The notes beneath the pieces were generated by a model. That model was not told the origin of the DNA, made no database searches, and saw only the letters and a list, made by a program, of their open reading frames with translations. The translations under genes and the position numbers were made by a program. This document shows positions 14,798 through 23,511 of a stretch of DNA of 64,000 nt, piece after piece. This DNA comes from Scrofimicrobium sp. R131 (GTDB lineage: Bacteria > Actinomycetota > Actinomycetes > Actinomycetales > Actinomycetaceae), in NCBI RefSeq assembly GCF_040256745.1, contig NZ_CP138335.1, positions 930,001-994,000 on the forward strand. The letters run 5' to 3'. Each line of letters starts with the position of its first letter. The first letter of the stretch is position 1.

Positions 14798-15358
14798 ATG
14801 ACTTACAACCCATCAACCGATCAGACCGACCCCGACTACCTACCTGGCACCCAGCCGCTGCCCACCACCGGTTCGCAGCTACCGGGGGAGCCAATGGGTG
14901 GGTCAGCCGAACACCTGGAACCGGATCCGGGCCCCGAGGTCGGCGCGCGAGCCCGCTCCGGCCGGGCAGTGGACCAGTTCCTGCAGGTGGGGGCCGTGGT
15001 GATTCTGGCTCTCTGCCTGGCGGCGGGGGCCTGGATTGCCTTCGGGTCGGTCGCCCAACCAAGTCTGGGGCCAATCCCGTACCAGCAGTTGAACCAGCAT
15101 ACGGCCATGCAGGCCTACGGGGGAGACGCCTATACGGGCATTCAAAACGCCGCGGCGGATACGGCCAACGCCGTCACTAACGGGGTCAACTCGCTCAACC
15201 AAACGCAGGTGGCTGCCGCTCGGGCCGCGGCCGACTATCAGGGCGAACTGCTGGCGGCGCAGTTCGCTCCGCTCCGGTACGGAGTCGCTGTGATAATTGT
15301 GGCCGCCGGCCTGATCAACCTTACGGTGACCTTGGCTTTCACCGGTCGGCGAGTTTAG
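14798..15358 (+). CDS. Two-TM membrane protein of unknown function
   Basis: A 186-residue protein. Residues 1-60 are polar and Pro/Gly-rich, residues about 63-85 form a hydrophobic segment (FLQVGAVVILALCLAAGAWI), and about 90-150 are an Ala/Asn/Gln-rich, probably helical extracytoplasmic region (NAAADTANAVTNGVNSLNQ). A second membrane segment at about 158-182 ends in RRV. The ATG follows AGGAAAGGA. I do not recognise a family. The helix between two membrane anchors could oligomerise, but that is speculation. Confidence 0.7.
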   Translation: MTYNPSTDQTDPDYLPGTQPLPTTGSQLPGEPMGGSAEHLEPDPGPEVGARARSGRAVDQFLQVGAVVILALCLAAGAWIAFGSVAQPSLGPIPYQQLNQHTAMQAYGGDAYTGIQNAAADTANAVTNGVNSLNQTQVAAARAAADYQGELLAAQFAPLRYGVAVIIVAAGLINLTVTLAFTGRRV

Positions 15359-15411
15359 TAATAAATCGGGTTTGAGGGGCTTTCAACCTGCCGCCAGCGG
15401 GACTTCCGCCC

Positions 15412-15417
15412 TATAAT
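15412..15417 (+). promoter_or_regulatory. Consensus -10 box TATAAT before the small antitoxin-like gene
   Basis: A perfect TATAAT lies 35 bases upstream of the ATG at 15453. No good -35 hexamer is seen at 16-18 bp spacing, so strength may depend on an activator or an alternative sigma factor. Confidence 0.55.
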
Positions 15418-15452
15418 AAGTGAGTCGGATCACAGCAAACATGGAGGTAGAA

Positions 15453-15668
15453 ATGGGCTTTGACGACCTGAAGAAGTCAGCTGAAGGCATGGTAGAGAAA
15501 GCTAAGGGTGTCTTTGAGGAGCACCGGGACGATCTGAAAGATGAGGAGAAGACGGATGCCCTCCTCGACCGGGCGGCTGGAGCCGCCAAAGGTCTGACCG
15601 GGGGCAAGTTTGACGAGAAGATCGACCAGGCCCGCGAGGCGGCCGATCGAAAACTCGGTGAAGAATAG
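15453..15668 (+). CDS. Rv0909/MT0933-like small helical protein
   Basis: A 71-residue, highly charged protein rich in Lys, Glu, Asp and Ala (MGFDDLKKSAEGMVEKAKGV at the start, FDEKIDQAREAADRKL at the end), all predicted helix. It resembles actinobacterial MT0933-like proteins annotated as antitoxins and also the general CsbD/LEA-like stress proteins. No toxin gene is adjacent, so an antitoxin role is doubtful. The ATG at 15453 has GGAGGT 6 bases upstream; an in-frame start 11 codons earlier covers the -10/leader region and is rejected. Confidence 0.75.
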   Translation: MGFDDLKKSAEGMVEKAKGVFEEHRDDLKDEEKTDALLDRAAGAAKGLTGGKFDEKIDQAREAADRKLGEE

Positions 15669-15703
15669 CAGCTAAATGTGGGGCTGAGTGGCCCAAAGGA
15701 AAG

Positions 15704-15779
15704 TGGCCCTGGGATGATCTCCCAGGGCCACAATCTATCTTTGGACTAAGGGGGCACCGGGTATCACCCCGGCGCCCCG
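15704..15779. terminator. Two hairpins between convergent genes
   Basis: A perfect 12-bp stem (GTGGCCCTGGGA at 15704-15715, complement at 15721-15732, 5-base loop) is followed by a second G/C-rich stem (15752-15762 with 15769-15779, one mismatch). They lie between the small plus-strand gene and the large minus-strand nuclease gene and probably terminate both. Confidence 0.75.
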
Positions 15780-15786
15780 CTCAGCG

Positions 15787-18700
15787 TTAGCGGTCAGCTC
15801 GAACGCGCCGCACCACGGTGACACCACCGGCAGTGGCAGCAGCGGCCAGGATCAGCGCCCACATGATGTTGGCACCGGTCTTGGGCAGCTCGTCCTTCGG
15901 CTTATCCACTTCGGTGGAGGGTACGGCCGTCACCTGGAGGGAGGCGGTCGCAGTGCGCTCCAGATCAAAGGCGGTGACCAGGTAGGACCCGGCCTTGACC
16001 GTCTTCGGAATCGTCACCTTGACGGAGAAGGAGCCGTCCTCGCCAGCGGTGGCAGTCCCCAGTTCGTTCTCACCCAAGCTCAGCTTGATCTCGGTGCCCG
16101 GGAACCAATCCTTACCGTTGATGGTGACATCCTTGCCTGCCTGGACCTTGGTCGGATCCACGGTGATCGTGGGAGCCTCAACCTCAGAGCCAATCAGAAC
16201 CGGAATCAGAACCTGAGTCCCGGTGGGATCCGCCAACGCACTGAACATGGCCGGCCCGTTGATGCCGTCGGGCACAGTCAGGGTCAAGGTGGCAGCCCCG
16301 TCGGTCACCGGCACGCTTTCGCCTCCGGCGCGGAAAACGGCCGGCTGGAAGTCGGCGCTCACCGAAGTGTTCGCCGGCGCCCCGACAGCGGGGATATCCA
16401 TCCGTGACAGGTTCACGGTCAGTTCTTCCCCAGCCATCAGTTGCTGTCCAGCCGCCAGGCCCTCAACCTGCACGCCTGCGCGAGCAAAGTCGGGGGTGAT
16501 CGGGCTGCTGGTCTCCAGGTAGTTCAGCCAGGCCTCCCAGTCGAGCAAACCGGTTTCCAGGACACTGGAGTCGGCGAAGGTGTGGAAGTTATCCCCACCG
16601 GCAGACAGGAACGAGAACGTTCCGATCCGGTACTCGGCGGCCGGGTCAATCGGCAGACCGTTGATGGTCACCGAGTTGACGATTCCCTTGGTGTGGCCCG
16701 GGTTGGCCGGATCGTCAACCTCCGTGTAGGTGTAGGTGACGTTGTCGGACAGCCCGAGTTGCAGGTAGTCCCGCGAGGGAACTTCGCCGTCGGCGGTGCG
16801 CTGCCACTGTTCTTCCAGAATCTGGATGAACTGCTGACCGGTCACGGTTGCGATGGTCAGCTCGTTGTTGAACGGCAGGACCGCGCGGGCCTGGGCCACG
16901 GTGATGTTTCCATCTTCATCCGGGACCAGGTCGGTGCGCAGACCACCCGGGTTCAGCACCCCGATGTCGGGGGGAGTGGGCAGCGAGGACATAGAGTCCC
17001 GCAGCATGTTGCCAACCAGGGTGGCCAGCGGGGAAGCTTCTCCGCGGTCCTCCTTGGAGGCCTCAGTCTTCTGGAAGACTCCGTCGACGTAGACGCCGTC
17101 GGTGTAGGCGCGGGTGATGGGCGCGGTCAGCGTGCCCGTGGGGGCATCCCCAACTTCCCGAGCGTTTTGCATGGCCGCCAGGATGATCTGGTAGGCCGCT
17201 TCTACAGTCGGGTTCTCCCGCATTTCCTCCATGGTTCCACCGGCAGCGACCGGTACCAGTCGCTCCGTGTGAGCCACCACGTCGCCGGTTTCCTGGTCGA
17301 CGGTCAGAATCACCTGGCCGACGTTCACGCCGTAGGAGCCGGTGGAGACGACCGGACGGGTCTTCCCCTCGACTCCGGGCACCGGGCCCTCCCAGGCGTA
17401 GGCCTGGTGAGTGTGACCGGTAAAGATGGCGTCCACATCAGCGGAGGTGTCGTTGACCAGCGAGGCGAAGACAGGTGAGTTAGCCACCTGCTCCTCCAGG
17501 GTCGAAGCGTTGGCACCCTGGGGGGCGCCCTCGTGGTACTCGGCCACAATCAGGTCGGGTCGCTCGTCCTCGGGCAGAGCCATCAGCTCGGCCGCCACGC
17601 GGTTGACCGCCTCGACCGGGTCCCCAAAGTCAACGTCCGCCACGTTCTGCGGGTTGACCAGGGTCGGGGTCTCTTCGGTGACCGCCCCAATGACTGCTAC
17701 GCGCAGGCCGGCTGCGTCGAGCATGGCGTACTCGGGCAGAGCCGGCGTGTCGGTCCCCTTCAGGTAGACGTTGGCCCCGAGGAGGGGAGCGTCGAACTCA
17801 TCCTGCAGGCGATCACGCAGATCCTGCCAGCCCGCGTCGAACTCGTGGTTGCCCACGGCGCTGGCGGCCAGGCCCAGGGTGTTCAGCAGGTCGATGGTCG
17901 GCTGATCCTGCTCAATGGAGGAGGGGAACAGCGAGGCGCCGACGTTGTCACCGGCGGAGAGGAACAGCGTGTTTGAGCTGCCGTACTGCTCGCGCAGGTC
18001 CTCAATCGTCCAGGCGAAGTTGACCGTCGGTGAAGCGGTGAGCGCATCGCCTTCCGGGTTCAGGGTGCCGTCGATCCGGCCGTGGAAGTCGTTGATGTTC
18101 AACAGGTTGACGTCAACGGTTCCCGCGTCGTCAGCATCGAAGCCGACGACGGCCGGGTCATGGTCCGAAGACCGGTACGGCTCACCCAGGGTGTCTTGCA
18201 CGAAGTCACCCGGAGTGGCATCGAGTCGGTTGAAGTCCAACGCGATGGACTCGGGCGAGTTGATGTTCCAAATCGCGTGGCCGGTGGTCCGGGCCGCGGC
18301 CGAAGACGAGATCAGCACGTGGTCCAGCGAACCGTTCAGGCCGGAGTAGTTGTAAGAAGAGTTCTCCGGCATCCCGTCGGTCACGTTCAGGTTCTGGTAG
18401 CCAGCGGCGTACAGCGCCAGCATCGGATCCTCGAAGGTGTAGGAGTTGAAATCGCCCACCAGGACGACGTCTTCCACTACTTTTCCAGTCAGCGTCTCCA
18501 GTTCCGGCAGCGCGTCCTGGTCAATCCAGTTCGCCAGCGCGTTCGCCTGAGCGGTGCGGGAGGCATTCCAGCCGCCCTGACCGTTGTCGGCTTCGTCGCC
18601 CGAGCCAGGAGAGCTCTTGGACTTGAAGTGGTTGGCCACCAGGAAGAACGGGCGACCGCCATCGGCGGGCTCAAAAGCCTGACCGAAGGGAGCGCGAGCG

Positions 18701-20295
18701 TTCGAGAATGCCTCACCCGGATCGGACTGGTCGCCCAGGATCAGGTTCGGGCCAATGGGGGTGACATCCTCGGGCTGGTAGATGATGCCCGGGTACATCA
18801 CGTCCTGCTGGTCATAGGCTTCGCTCTGATCCAGGTTCGGGGTGATGAAATCCCACTTTTCGTAGCCGGCGGCGTCATTGAGGGCGTCCACCAGATACTG
18901 GGCAGAGGCACCCGCCTTCGACTCGTCCCCGAAAGAGAGCTTGTAGGAGTTCTCGAGCTCCATCACGCCGAGGGCCGAGGCATCCAACGTGTTGATCGCG
19001 CTGACCAGCTTGCTGGTCTGGTTGGCCAGGTTGGCTGCATCCCAAGCCCCGCGCGGTCCGGCGGTGGTGTGGCCGTCAACAGTTGCGTCCGGGCACCGGT
19101 TGACGGAGATCGGCACGTTGTTCCGGTCCTTGTACGAGGTGCAGGTTGCGGCCCAGCTATCACCGGTGGTGGGGAAGTAGTTCTCCAGGTTGAACCCGCC
19201 AACTACCAGGTCGGCGTCGCCGAGCGAAGCCTTGGTCGGGGCGGCCGGACGGGTATAGGTGAAGTCCGCCGGCAGTTCACCGATGACGGCCTCCGCGCTA
19301 GTCTCGATCTGCTCGGTCGGGTTCAGGGTCCAGACGCCGTTGCGGAAATCAACCACCAGCGGATCCTTGAACTGGACGTTGGCTCCAACCGCAGTGGCGC
19401 CCTCGGCCGAGACGTAGGGCGGAACCAGGTTCTTGCCCGCACCGTTGGCAAACTTGGTGGTGGAGCCGTCATCCAGCACGAAAGACTTCGCGTAGTTGGT
19501 GCTCACCTGCTGGTCGTAACCGGCAGTGCCGTAGGGCGCCACGTCAGTTGGCTGCAGCAGCGGGGCGCCGGTCGCAGAGATGGTCAGGCTGCCGTACTGG
19601 TTGGCGTCGTAATTGTTGGTGACGGCAAAGTCGCCCTCGGGCAGGTACAGCATCGACTCGATGGCGTCGCGCTCGGCCATTGTCTCCGGCCAGGGGCAGC
19701 TGATCGGCTCGGCCGGATCAATTCCGGTCGTGTCAGCCTGAACCGACACTGCGTCGGCCGAGGTCAGCGAGATCTGGAACAGGCCGTCCTCGTCGCCCTG
19801 GGCGCCGTAGGAAGAGGTGTTCCCGGTGACCTGGACGTACTCCCCGACGCTCGGGTAGGTGATGGCATTGTTGCCCGCATAGATAAAGATTGCGTCCGAG
19901 GTGCCCTCGAGGTCACAGGTGCCGCCGGTGCCCGGGGACTGAATGACAAAACCCTTCAATCCGCCGGTGGGATAGGTGGCGGTCACCCAACCTTCGGTGG
20001 TGACGTCGCTCTGACCAACGCCGAGTTCGCGGATCGACTCAATGGATGGAAACGGGTCCCCGGTGGAGCGCGGGGTGGGCACCAACTGGGTGGTGGGGGT
20101 GTCTTCTGGATCGCTCTGCGGGCCCTCGGCAGGGTCGCCCGACTGCGGGAGGTCCAGAAGGTTTTCGGCAATAGGTGGGTTGGGATTTGGCTCGTTTTGT
20201 CCTTCGGCAGCTAGCACCGGGGAGGCAAGAGTTAGGGAAGTCCCTACCAATGCCAACGTAGCTAGTGTCGAAGGCCAGCGCGAAGTAGTTCGCAT
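15787..20295 (-). CDS. Cell-wall-anchored ExeM/NucH-type nuclease fused to 5'-nucleotidase
   Basis: A 1502-residue exported protein. A signal peptide covers residues 1-29. An OB-fold-like region (about 75-200) is followed by an endonuclease/exonuclease/phosphatase domain (about 360-725) with VGGFNLENYF, MELENS, VLVGDFNSYTFEDP and SSDHDPAVVGFD. A metallophosphoesterase (about 733-1000) has NINDFHGRIDG, SAGDNVGAS, GNHEFDAGW and FTGHTHQAYAW, with a 5'-nucleotidase C-terminal domain to about 1250. Ig-like repeats follow, then the sortase signal LPKTG at 1470-1474, a hydrophobic segment and RRVRADR. Such enzymes cut extracellular DNA and strip phosphate from nucleotides, giving nucleosides and phosphate and possibly weakening neutrophil traps or adenosine signalling. 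The start has AAGGAG 7 bases upstream. Confidence 0.93.
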   Translation of the reverse strand: MRTTSRWPSTLATLALVGTSLTLASPVLAAEGQNEPNPNPPIAENLLDLPQSGDPAEGPQSDPEDTPTTQLVPTPRSTGDPFPSIESIRELGVGQSDVTTEGWVTATYPTGGLKGFVIQSPGTGGTCDLEGTSDAIFIYAGNNAITYPSVGEYVQVTGNTSSYGAQGDEDGLFQISLTSADAVSVQADTTGIDPAEPISCPWPETMAERDAIESMLYLPEGDFAVTNNYDANQYGSLTISATGAPLLQPTDVAPYGTAGYDQQVSTNYAKSFVLDDGSTTKFANGAGKNLVPPYVSAEGATAVGANVQFKDPLVVDFRNGVWTLNPTEQIETSAEAVIGELPADFTYTRPAAPTKASLGDADLVVGGFNLENYFPTTGDSWAATCTSYKDRNNVPISVNRCPDATVDGHTTAGPRGAWDAANLANQTSKLVSAINTLDASALGVMELENSYKLSFGDESKAGASAQYLVDALNDAAGYEKWDFITPNLDQSEAYDQQDVMYPGIIYQPEDVTPIGPNLILGDQSDPGEAFSNARAPFGQAFEPADGGRPFFLVANHFKSKSSPGSGDEADNGQGGWNASRTAQANALANWIDQDALPELETLTGKVVEDVVLVGDFNSYTFEDPMLALYAAGYQNLNVTDGMPENSSYNYSGLNGSLDHVLISSSAAARTTGHAIWNINSPESIALDFNRLDATPGDFVQDTLGEPYRSSDHDPAVVGFDADDAGTVDVNLLNINDFHGRIDGTLNPEGDALTASPTVNFAWTIEDLREQYGSSNTLFLSAGDNVGASLFPSSIEQDQPTIDLLNTLGLAASAVGNHEFDAGWQDLRDRLQDEFDAPLLGANVYLKGTDTPALPEYAMLDAAGLRVAVIGAVTEETPTLVNPQNVADVDFGDPVEAVNRVAAELMALPEDERPDLIVAEYHEGAPQGANASTLEEQVANSPVFASLVNDTSADVDAIFTGHTHQAYAWEGPVPGVEGKTRPVVSTGSYGVNVGQVILTVDQETGDVVAHTERLVPVAAGGTMEEMRENPTVEAAYQIILAAMQNAREVGDAPTGTLTAPITRAYTDGVYVDGVFQKTEASKEDRGEASPLATLVGNMLRDSMSSLPTPPDIGVLNPGGLRTDLVPDEDGNITVAQARAVLPFNNELTIATVTGQQFIQILEEQWQRTADGEVPSRDYLQLGLSDNVTYTYTEVDDPANPGHTKGIVNSVTINGLPIDPAAEYRIGTFSFLSAGGDNFHTFADSSVLETGLLDWEAWLNYLETSSPITPDFARAGVQVEGLAAGQQLMAGEELTVNLSRMDIPAVGAPANTSVSADFQPAVFRAGGESVPVTDGAATLTLTVPDGINGPAMFSALADPTGTQVLIPVLIGSEVEAPTITVDPTKVQAGKDVTINGKDWFPGTEIKLSLGENELGTATAGEDGSFSVKVTIPKTVKAGSYLVTAFDLERTATASLQVTAVPSTEVDKPKDELPKTGANIMWALILAAAATAGGVTVVRRVRADR

Positions 20296-20378
20296 TGTCT
20301 CTCCTTCGAGGCTGGGGCCCAGGGCCCCTCAACCGTTGATGGCACAGTTTCAGCTGGTGGCTAAAACTGCGTCTAAAA

Positions 20379-20407
20379 ATGCTAGCTCTCGGCCATTGAT
20401 TATGCAA
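20379..20407 (-). promoter_or_regulatory. Candidate promoter of the nuclease/nucleotidase gene
   Basis: On the minus strand TTGCAT (20407-20402), a 17-bp spacer and TAGCAT (20384-20379), about 84 bases before the ATG. Both hexamers match consensus in four of six positions or better, and the spacing is optimal. Confidence 0.55.
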
Positions 20408-20697
20408 GATATCGGTAATAATCAGCGGCGGCTGGTAGAATTATCGGTCGTCTACTACGCCGGAGGTGGGGGCGAACCTCACTCAGGTCGACTCAGTTGA
20501 TCCCGGTGAGGCAAATTGGCCGGTTAACCACGGTTATGTGTGAACTATTCGAAGACCGGTGCGGCCGGTTCGGGTGAGCCGGTCGGCTCCGCCAAAAAGC
20601 CCCACCCACAATTCCTTCGAAAAAGCGGTCGGCGGGGTGAGCCCGCGTTCTGCGCGGGGTAGGGGATAATTGACGCACCCCGTGAGAAAGGCGAGCC
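20408..20697. other. Divergent intergenic region, nuclease and alpha-glucosidase genes
   Basis: Together with the promoter above this makes a 402-bp gene-free stretch. It contains a perfect 8-bp palindrome GGTTAACC (20522-20529) of the kind used by LacI-family sugar repressors and a TTCGAA palindrome (20548-20553). A GATAAT (20665-20670) 27 bases before the GH13 GTG could be its -10 box, but a matching -35 is not evident. No convincing small gene was found. Confidence 0.45.
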
Positions 20698-22371
20698 GTG
20701 CAGACCGACGACGTTACCTCCACCCAGCCCACCTCCGACCCCAACTGGTGGCGCCAAGCGGTGGTCTATCAGATTTATCCCCGTTCATTTGCCGACGCCA
20801 ACGGTGATGGGATTGGGGACCTGGCCGGGATCATCTCCCGCGTGCCCTATCTGCGCCAACTGGGGATCGATGCGATCTGGCTGTCCCCGTTTTACCCCTC
20901 AGCGCTGGCCGACGGCGGCTACGACGTCGACGACTATCGCGACGTTGATCCAAGGATTGGTACCCTGGCCGAGTTTGACCACCTGGTTACGGCCCTGCAT
21001 GAGGCCGGTCTTCGCCTGATTGTTGACATCGTCCCCAACCACTCGTCCAACCGCCACGTCCTGTTCCAAGAGGCCCTCGCTTCCCCCAAAGGCTCCCCGG
21101 CTCGGGACCGATACATTTTCCGGGACGGCCTGGGGCCCGACCAGAGCGAGCCGCCCACCGACTGGGTGGCGGCCTTTGGCGGGTCGGCGTGGGAGCCGGT
21201 GGGGGACGGCCAGTTCTACCTGCACATGTTTGCTCCCGAGCAGCCCGACTGGAACTGGGCCCACCCCGATGTGCACGCCGAGTTCCTGGAGACGCTGCGG
21301 TTCTGGTCTGACCGGGGCGTCGACGGATTCCGCATCGACGTGGCGAACTTCTTGACCAAGGATCTGAGCGAGCCGCTGCCCACCCAGGCTGAACTGGATG
21401 CCCATCCGCGCCACCTCGGCAACGGACGGATTGACGATCGCGACGAGGTACACGAGATCTATGCGGAGTGGAGGGAACTGTTCAATCAGTACGACCCGCC
21501 CCGCGTGGCGGTGGCCGAAGCCTGGACCCCGGCCAACCGGCGGGTGCGCTACGCCCGGCCGGACTCCCTGGGCCAAGCATTCAACTTTGACCTGCTGCGG
21601 GCCAACTTCGACGCTGACGAGTTCCGTCAGATCATCGCGGAGAACCTGGCGCTGGCGGCGGAGGCGGGGTCGTCCACCACCTGGGTGCTCTCCAATCACG
21701 ACGTGGTTCGCCACGCCACCAGGTACGCGCTGCCGGATGCACCCGACACCCAGGACCGGGATCGGCGCTGGCTGCTCCAAGGTGACGTCGACCTGGTTGA
21801 GGATCGGCCCCGCGGTCTGCGGCGGAGCCGGGCCGCCACCATGACGCTGCTGGCCCTGCCCGGTTCCACCTACCTTTATCAGGGGGAAGAACTCGGGTTG
21901 CCCGAGGTGCGCGACATCGCCCCCGACCAGCGCCAGGACCCCACTTTCTTCCGGAGCCCCGGCGTTGACGTGGGCCGGGACGGGTGCCGAGTCCCGATTC
22001 CCTGGACCCGGGAAGGCAGCTCCTTCGGCTTTGGGTCCAACGGGGCACACCTGCCCCAGCCGCCCGAGTTTGGGCAGTATTCGGTGGAGGCGGCTGAGGC
22101 GAAGCCGGACTCGATCCTGCACCTGTACCGGTCGGCCCTCGCCCTTCGGCGACAGTTGGAGTCGGGTGAAGAGTTGAGCTGGTTGGAGGCTCCCGCCCAC
22201 GTGCTCATGTTTGCCCGGCCGGGCGGCTGGGTGAACGTGACCAACTTTGGGGTGGACGAGGTGGAGGTTGACGGCGGGGAAATCCTCCTCGCCAGTCAAC
22301 CTGTCACCCTAAGTGAGGCGGGTAAACTCCGGCTCCCAAGCGAAACCACAGTTTGGCTTCGGCGCCGGTAG
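20698..22371 (+). CDS. GH13 alpha-glucosidase (oligo-1,6-glucosidase-like)
   Basis: A 557-residue cytoplasmic enzyme. The opening WWRQAVVYQIYPRSFADANG is typical of alpha-glucosidases. The four GH13 regions are visible: DIVPNHSSNRH, GFRIDVANF with the nucleophile Asp at about 215, VAVAEAWTP with the acid Glu at about 273, and LSNHDVVRHATR near 333. The family hydrolyses terminal alpha-1,4 or alpha-1,6 glucosyl links of maltodextrins, isomaltose or sucrose; the exact specificity is not readable. The GTG start follows AAAGGCGAG. It stands alone between the nuclease and PPK2 genes with no sugar transporter nearby. A hairpin follows the stop codon. Confidence 0.92.
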   Translation: MQTDDVTSTQPTSDPNWWRQAVVYQIYPRSFADANGDGIGDLAGIISRVPYLRQLGIDAIWLSPFYPSALADGGYDVDDYRDVDPRIGTLAEFDHLVTALHEAGLRLIVDIVPNHSSNRHVLFQEALASPKGSPARDRYIFRDGLGPDQSEPPTDWVAAFGGSAWEPVGDGQFYLHMFAPEQPDWNWAHPDVHAEFLETLRFWSDRGVDGFRIDVANFLTKDLSEPLPTQAELDAHPRHLGNGRIDDRDEVHEIYAEWRELFNQYDPPRVAVAEAWTPANRRVRYARPDSLGQAFNFDLLRANFDADEFRQIIAENLALAAEAGSSTTWVLSNHDVVRHATRYALPDAPDTQDRDRRWLLQGDVDLVEDRPRGLRRSRAATMTLLALPGSTYLYQGEELGLPEVRDIAPDQRQDPTFFRSPGVDVGRDGCRVPIPWTREGSSFGFGSNGAHLPQPPEFGQYSVEAAEAKPDSILHLYRSALALRRQLESGEELSWLEAPAHVLMFARPGGWVNVTNFGVDEVEVDGGEILLASQPVTLSEAGKLRLPSETTVWLRRR

Positions 22372-22377
22372 GCGGTT

Positions 22378-22409
22378 GGTCCGACCCGAACTGCGGGTCG
22401 GGTCGGACC
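22378..22409. terminator. Bidirectional hairpin between GH13 and PPK2 genes
   Basis: GGTCCGACCC (22378-22387) pairs perfectly with GGGTCGGACC (22400-22409), 12-base loop, located between the convergent stop codons. No U-tract. Confidence 0.65.
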
Positions 22410-22416
22410 GGCGCGG

Positions 22417-23355
22417 CTACTCGTCGGTCTCGTTGGCCTGGGCTGGGTTGGCCTGGTTTGGGTGATTCTGCTCGCTGCTGTCCACCTCGCCGTTGTCGGG
22501 CAACTCGTCGTCCTCCACGTCCCGGTAGGTGAACTGGACGGATTCCTGGGAGAGCGAGGCCGCGTAATCCGGAATTTCGTGCTGGAGGGAGCGGTCAGTT
22601 CGCCGATAGCCGGTCGACTTGGGGCGCTTGGGGATTTCCAGGGTCGGCCGGTCAATGTGGGTGTAGGGAATCTTGGAGAGCAGGTGGTGAATCACGTTGA
22701 TCCGGGCTTTCCGCTTGTCGTCAGACTCCACCACAAACCAGGGGGCCTCCCGAATATCGGTGTGGACGAACATTTCGTCCTTGGCGCGTGAATACTCCTC
22801 CCAGCGGGTAATTGACTCCAAATCGGTGGGCGAGAGCTTCCAGCGCCGCATCGGATCGGTGAGGCGGGAGCGGAACCGTTTCATCTGCTCCTTGTCCGAG
22901 ACTGAGAACCAGTACTTCAGGACGATGATGCCGTCATCCACCAGCATCCGTTCGAAGATTGGGCACTGGCGCAGGAACAGTTGGTGCTGCTCCGGTGTGC
23001 AGTAGCCCATCACCTTTTCCACCCCGCCGCGGTTGTACCAGGAGCGGTCAAACAGGCGAATCTCACCGGCCGCGGGCAGGTGCTCCACGTAGCGCTGGAA
23101 GTACCACTGGGTCTGCTGGCGTTCGGTGGGCATCGGGAGGGCGACCACGCGCGCAATCCGGGGATTCAAATACTCGGTAATTCGCTTGATAGCACCGCCC
23201 TTGCCGGCCGCATCTCGCCCCTCAAACAGAACGACGATGCGGGCCCCCGTGGCTTTGACCCACGCCTGCATTTCGACCAGCTCGGCTTGGAGGCGTCGAA
23301 GCTCGGCCTCGTAGAGGTCCTTGTCCATCTTTGGGGTTTTGTTCTTCTTGCTCAT
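22417..23355 (-). CDS. ppk2: Polyphosphate kinase 2 (PPK2)
   Basis: A 312-residue enzyme with Walker A VLFEGRDAAGKGGAIKRI (residues about 42-59), a lid region, and RLFDRSWYNRGGVEKVMGYC carrying the Walker B Asp. PPK2 enzymes reversibly move phosphate between polyphosphate and nucleoside di- or monophosphates. A single-domain protein of this length fits class I (NDP to NTP), although class III cannot be ruled out. The last 40 residues are an Asn/Glu/Asp-rich tail. The ATG has AGAGG 6 bases upstream, and TATAAT (23398-23393) lies 37 bases upstream, a likely -10 box. It is adjacent to the phosphate-releasing surface nucleotidase gene, so a phosphate-storage link is conceivable. Confidence 0.93.
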   Translation of the reverse strand: MSKKNKTPKMDKDLYEAELRRLQAELVEMQAWVKATGARIVVLFEGRDAAGKGGAIKRITEYLNPRIARVVALPMPTERQQTQWYFQRYVEHLPAAGEIRLFDRSWYNRGGVEKVMGYCTPEQHQLFLRQCPIFERMLVDDGIIVLKYWFSVSDKEQMKRFRSRLTDPMRRWKLSPTDLESITRWEEYSRAKDEMFVHTDIREAPWFVVESDDKRKARINVIHHLLSKIPYTHIDRPTLEIPKRPKSTGYRRTDRSLQHEIPDYAASLSQESVQFTYRDVEDDELPDNGEVDSSEQNHPNQANPAQANETDE

Positions 23356-23392
23356 GGTGAACCTCTACTCGGGTCGGGTGAGTGTGATCAAG

Positions 23393-23398
23393 ATTATA
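23393..23398 (-). promoter_or_regulatory. Consensus -10 box TATAAT before ppk2
   Basis: A perfect TATAAT on the minus strand, 37 bases upstream of the ppk2 ATG. No recognisable -35 at normal spacing, which is frequent in high-G+C promoters. Confidence 0.55.
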
Positions 23399-23511
23399 CG
23401 GACGAGGTGGCCGCGCGGGAGCCGAACAGCAAAAGTCAACCTGTCGGACGGGCAGGGTAGATTCTTAGTGTCGGTGCGAACGCCACCGCGGGTTTGAACA
23501 AAGGGGAAGCA

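Noticed and set aside
15453-15668. A toxin-antitoxin pair based on the antitoxin-like small protein
   Set aside because: Neither neighbour resembles a toxin: upstream is a two-TM protein and downstream a convergent surface nuclease. The small protein is better treated as a lone helical protein.
18082-20214. A 710-codon open frame on the plus strand opposite the nuclease/nucleotidase gene
   Set aside because: It mirrors the codon-position G/C bias of the real minus-strand gene, has no domain, and the minus-strand reading shows a signal peptide, two enzymes and an LPKTG anchor.
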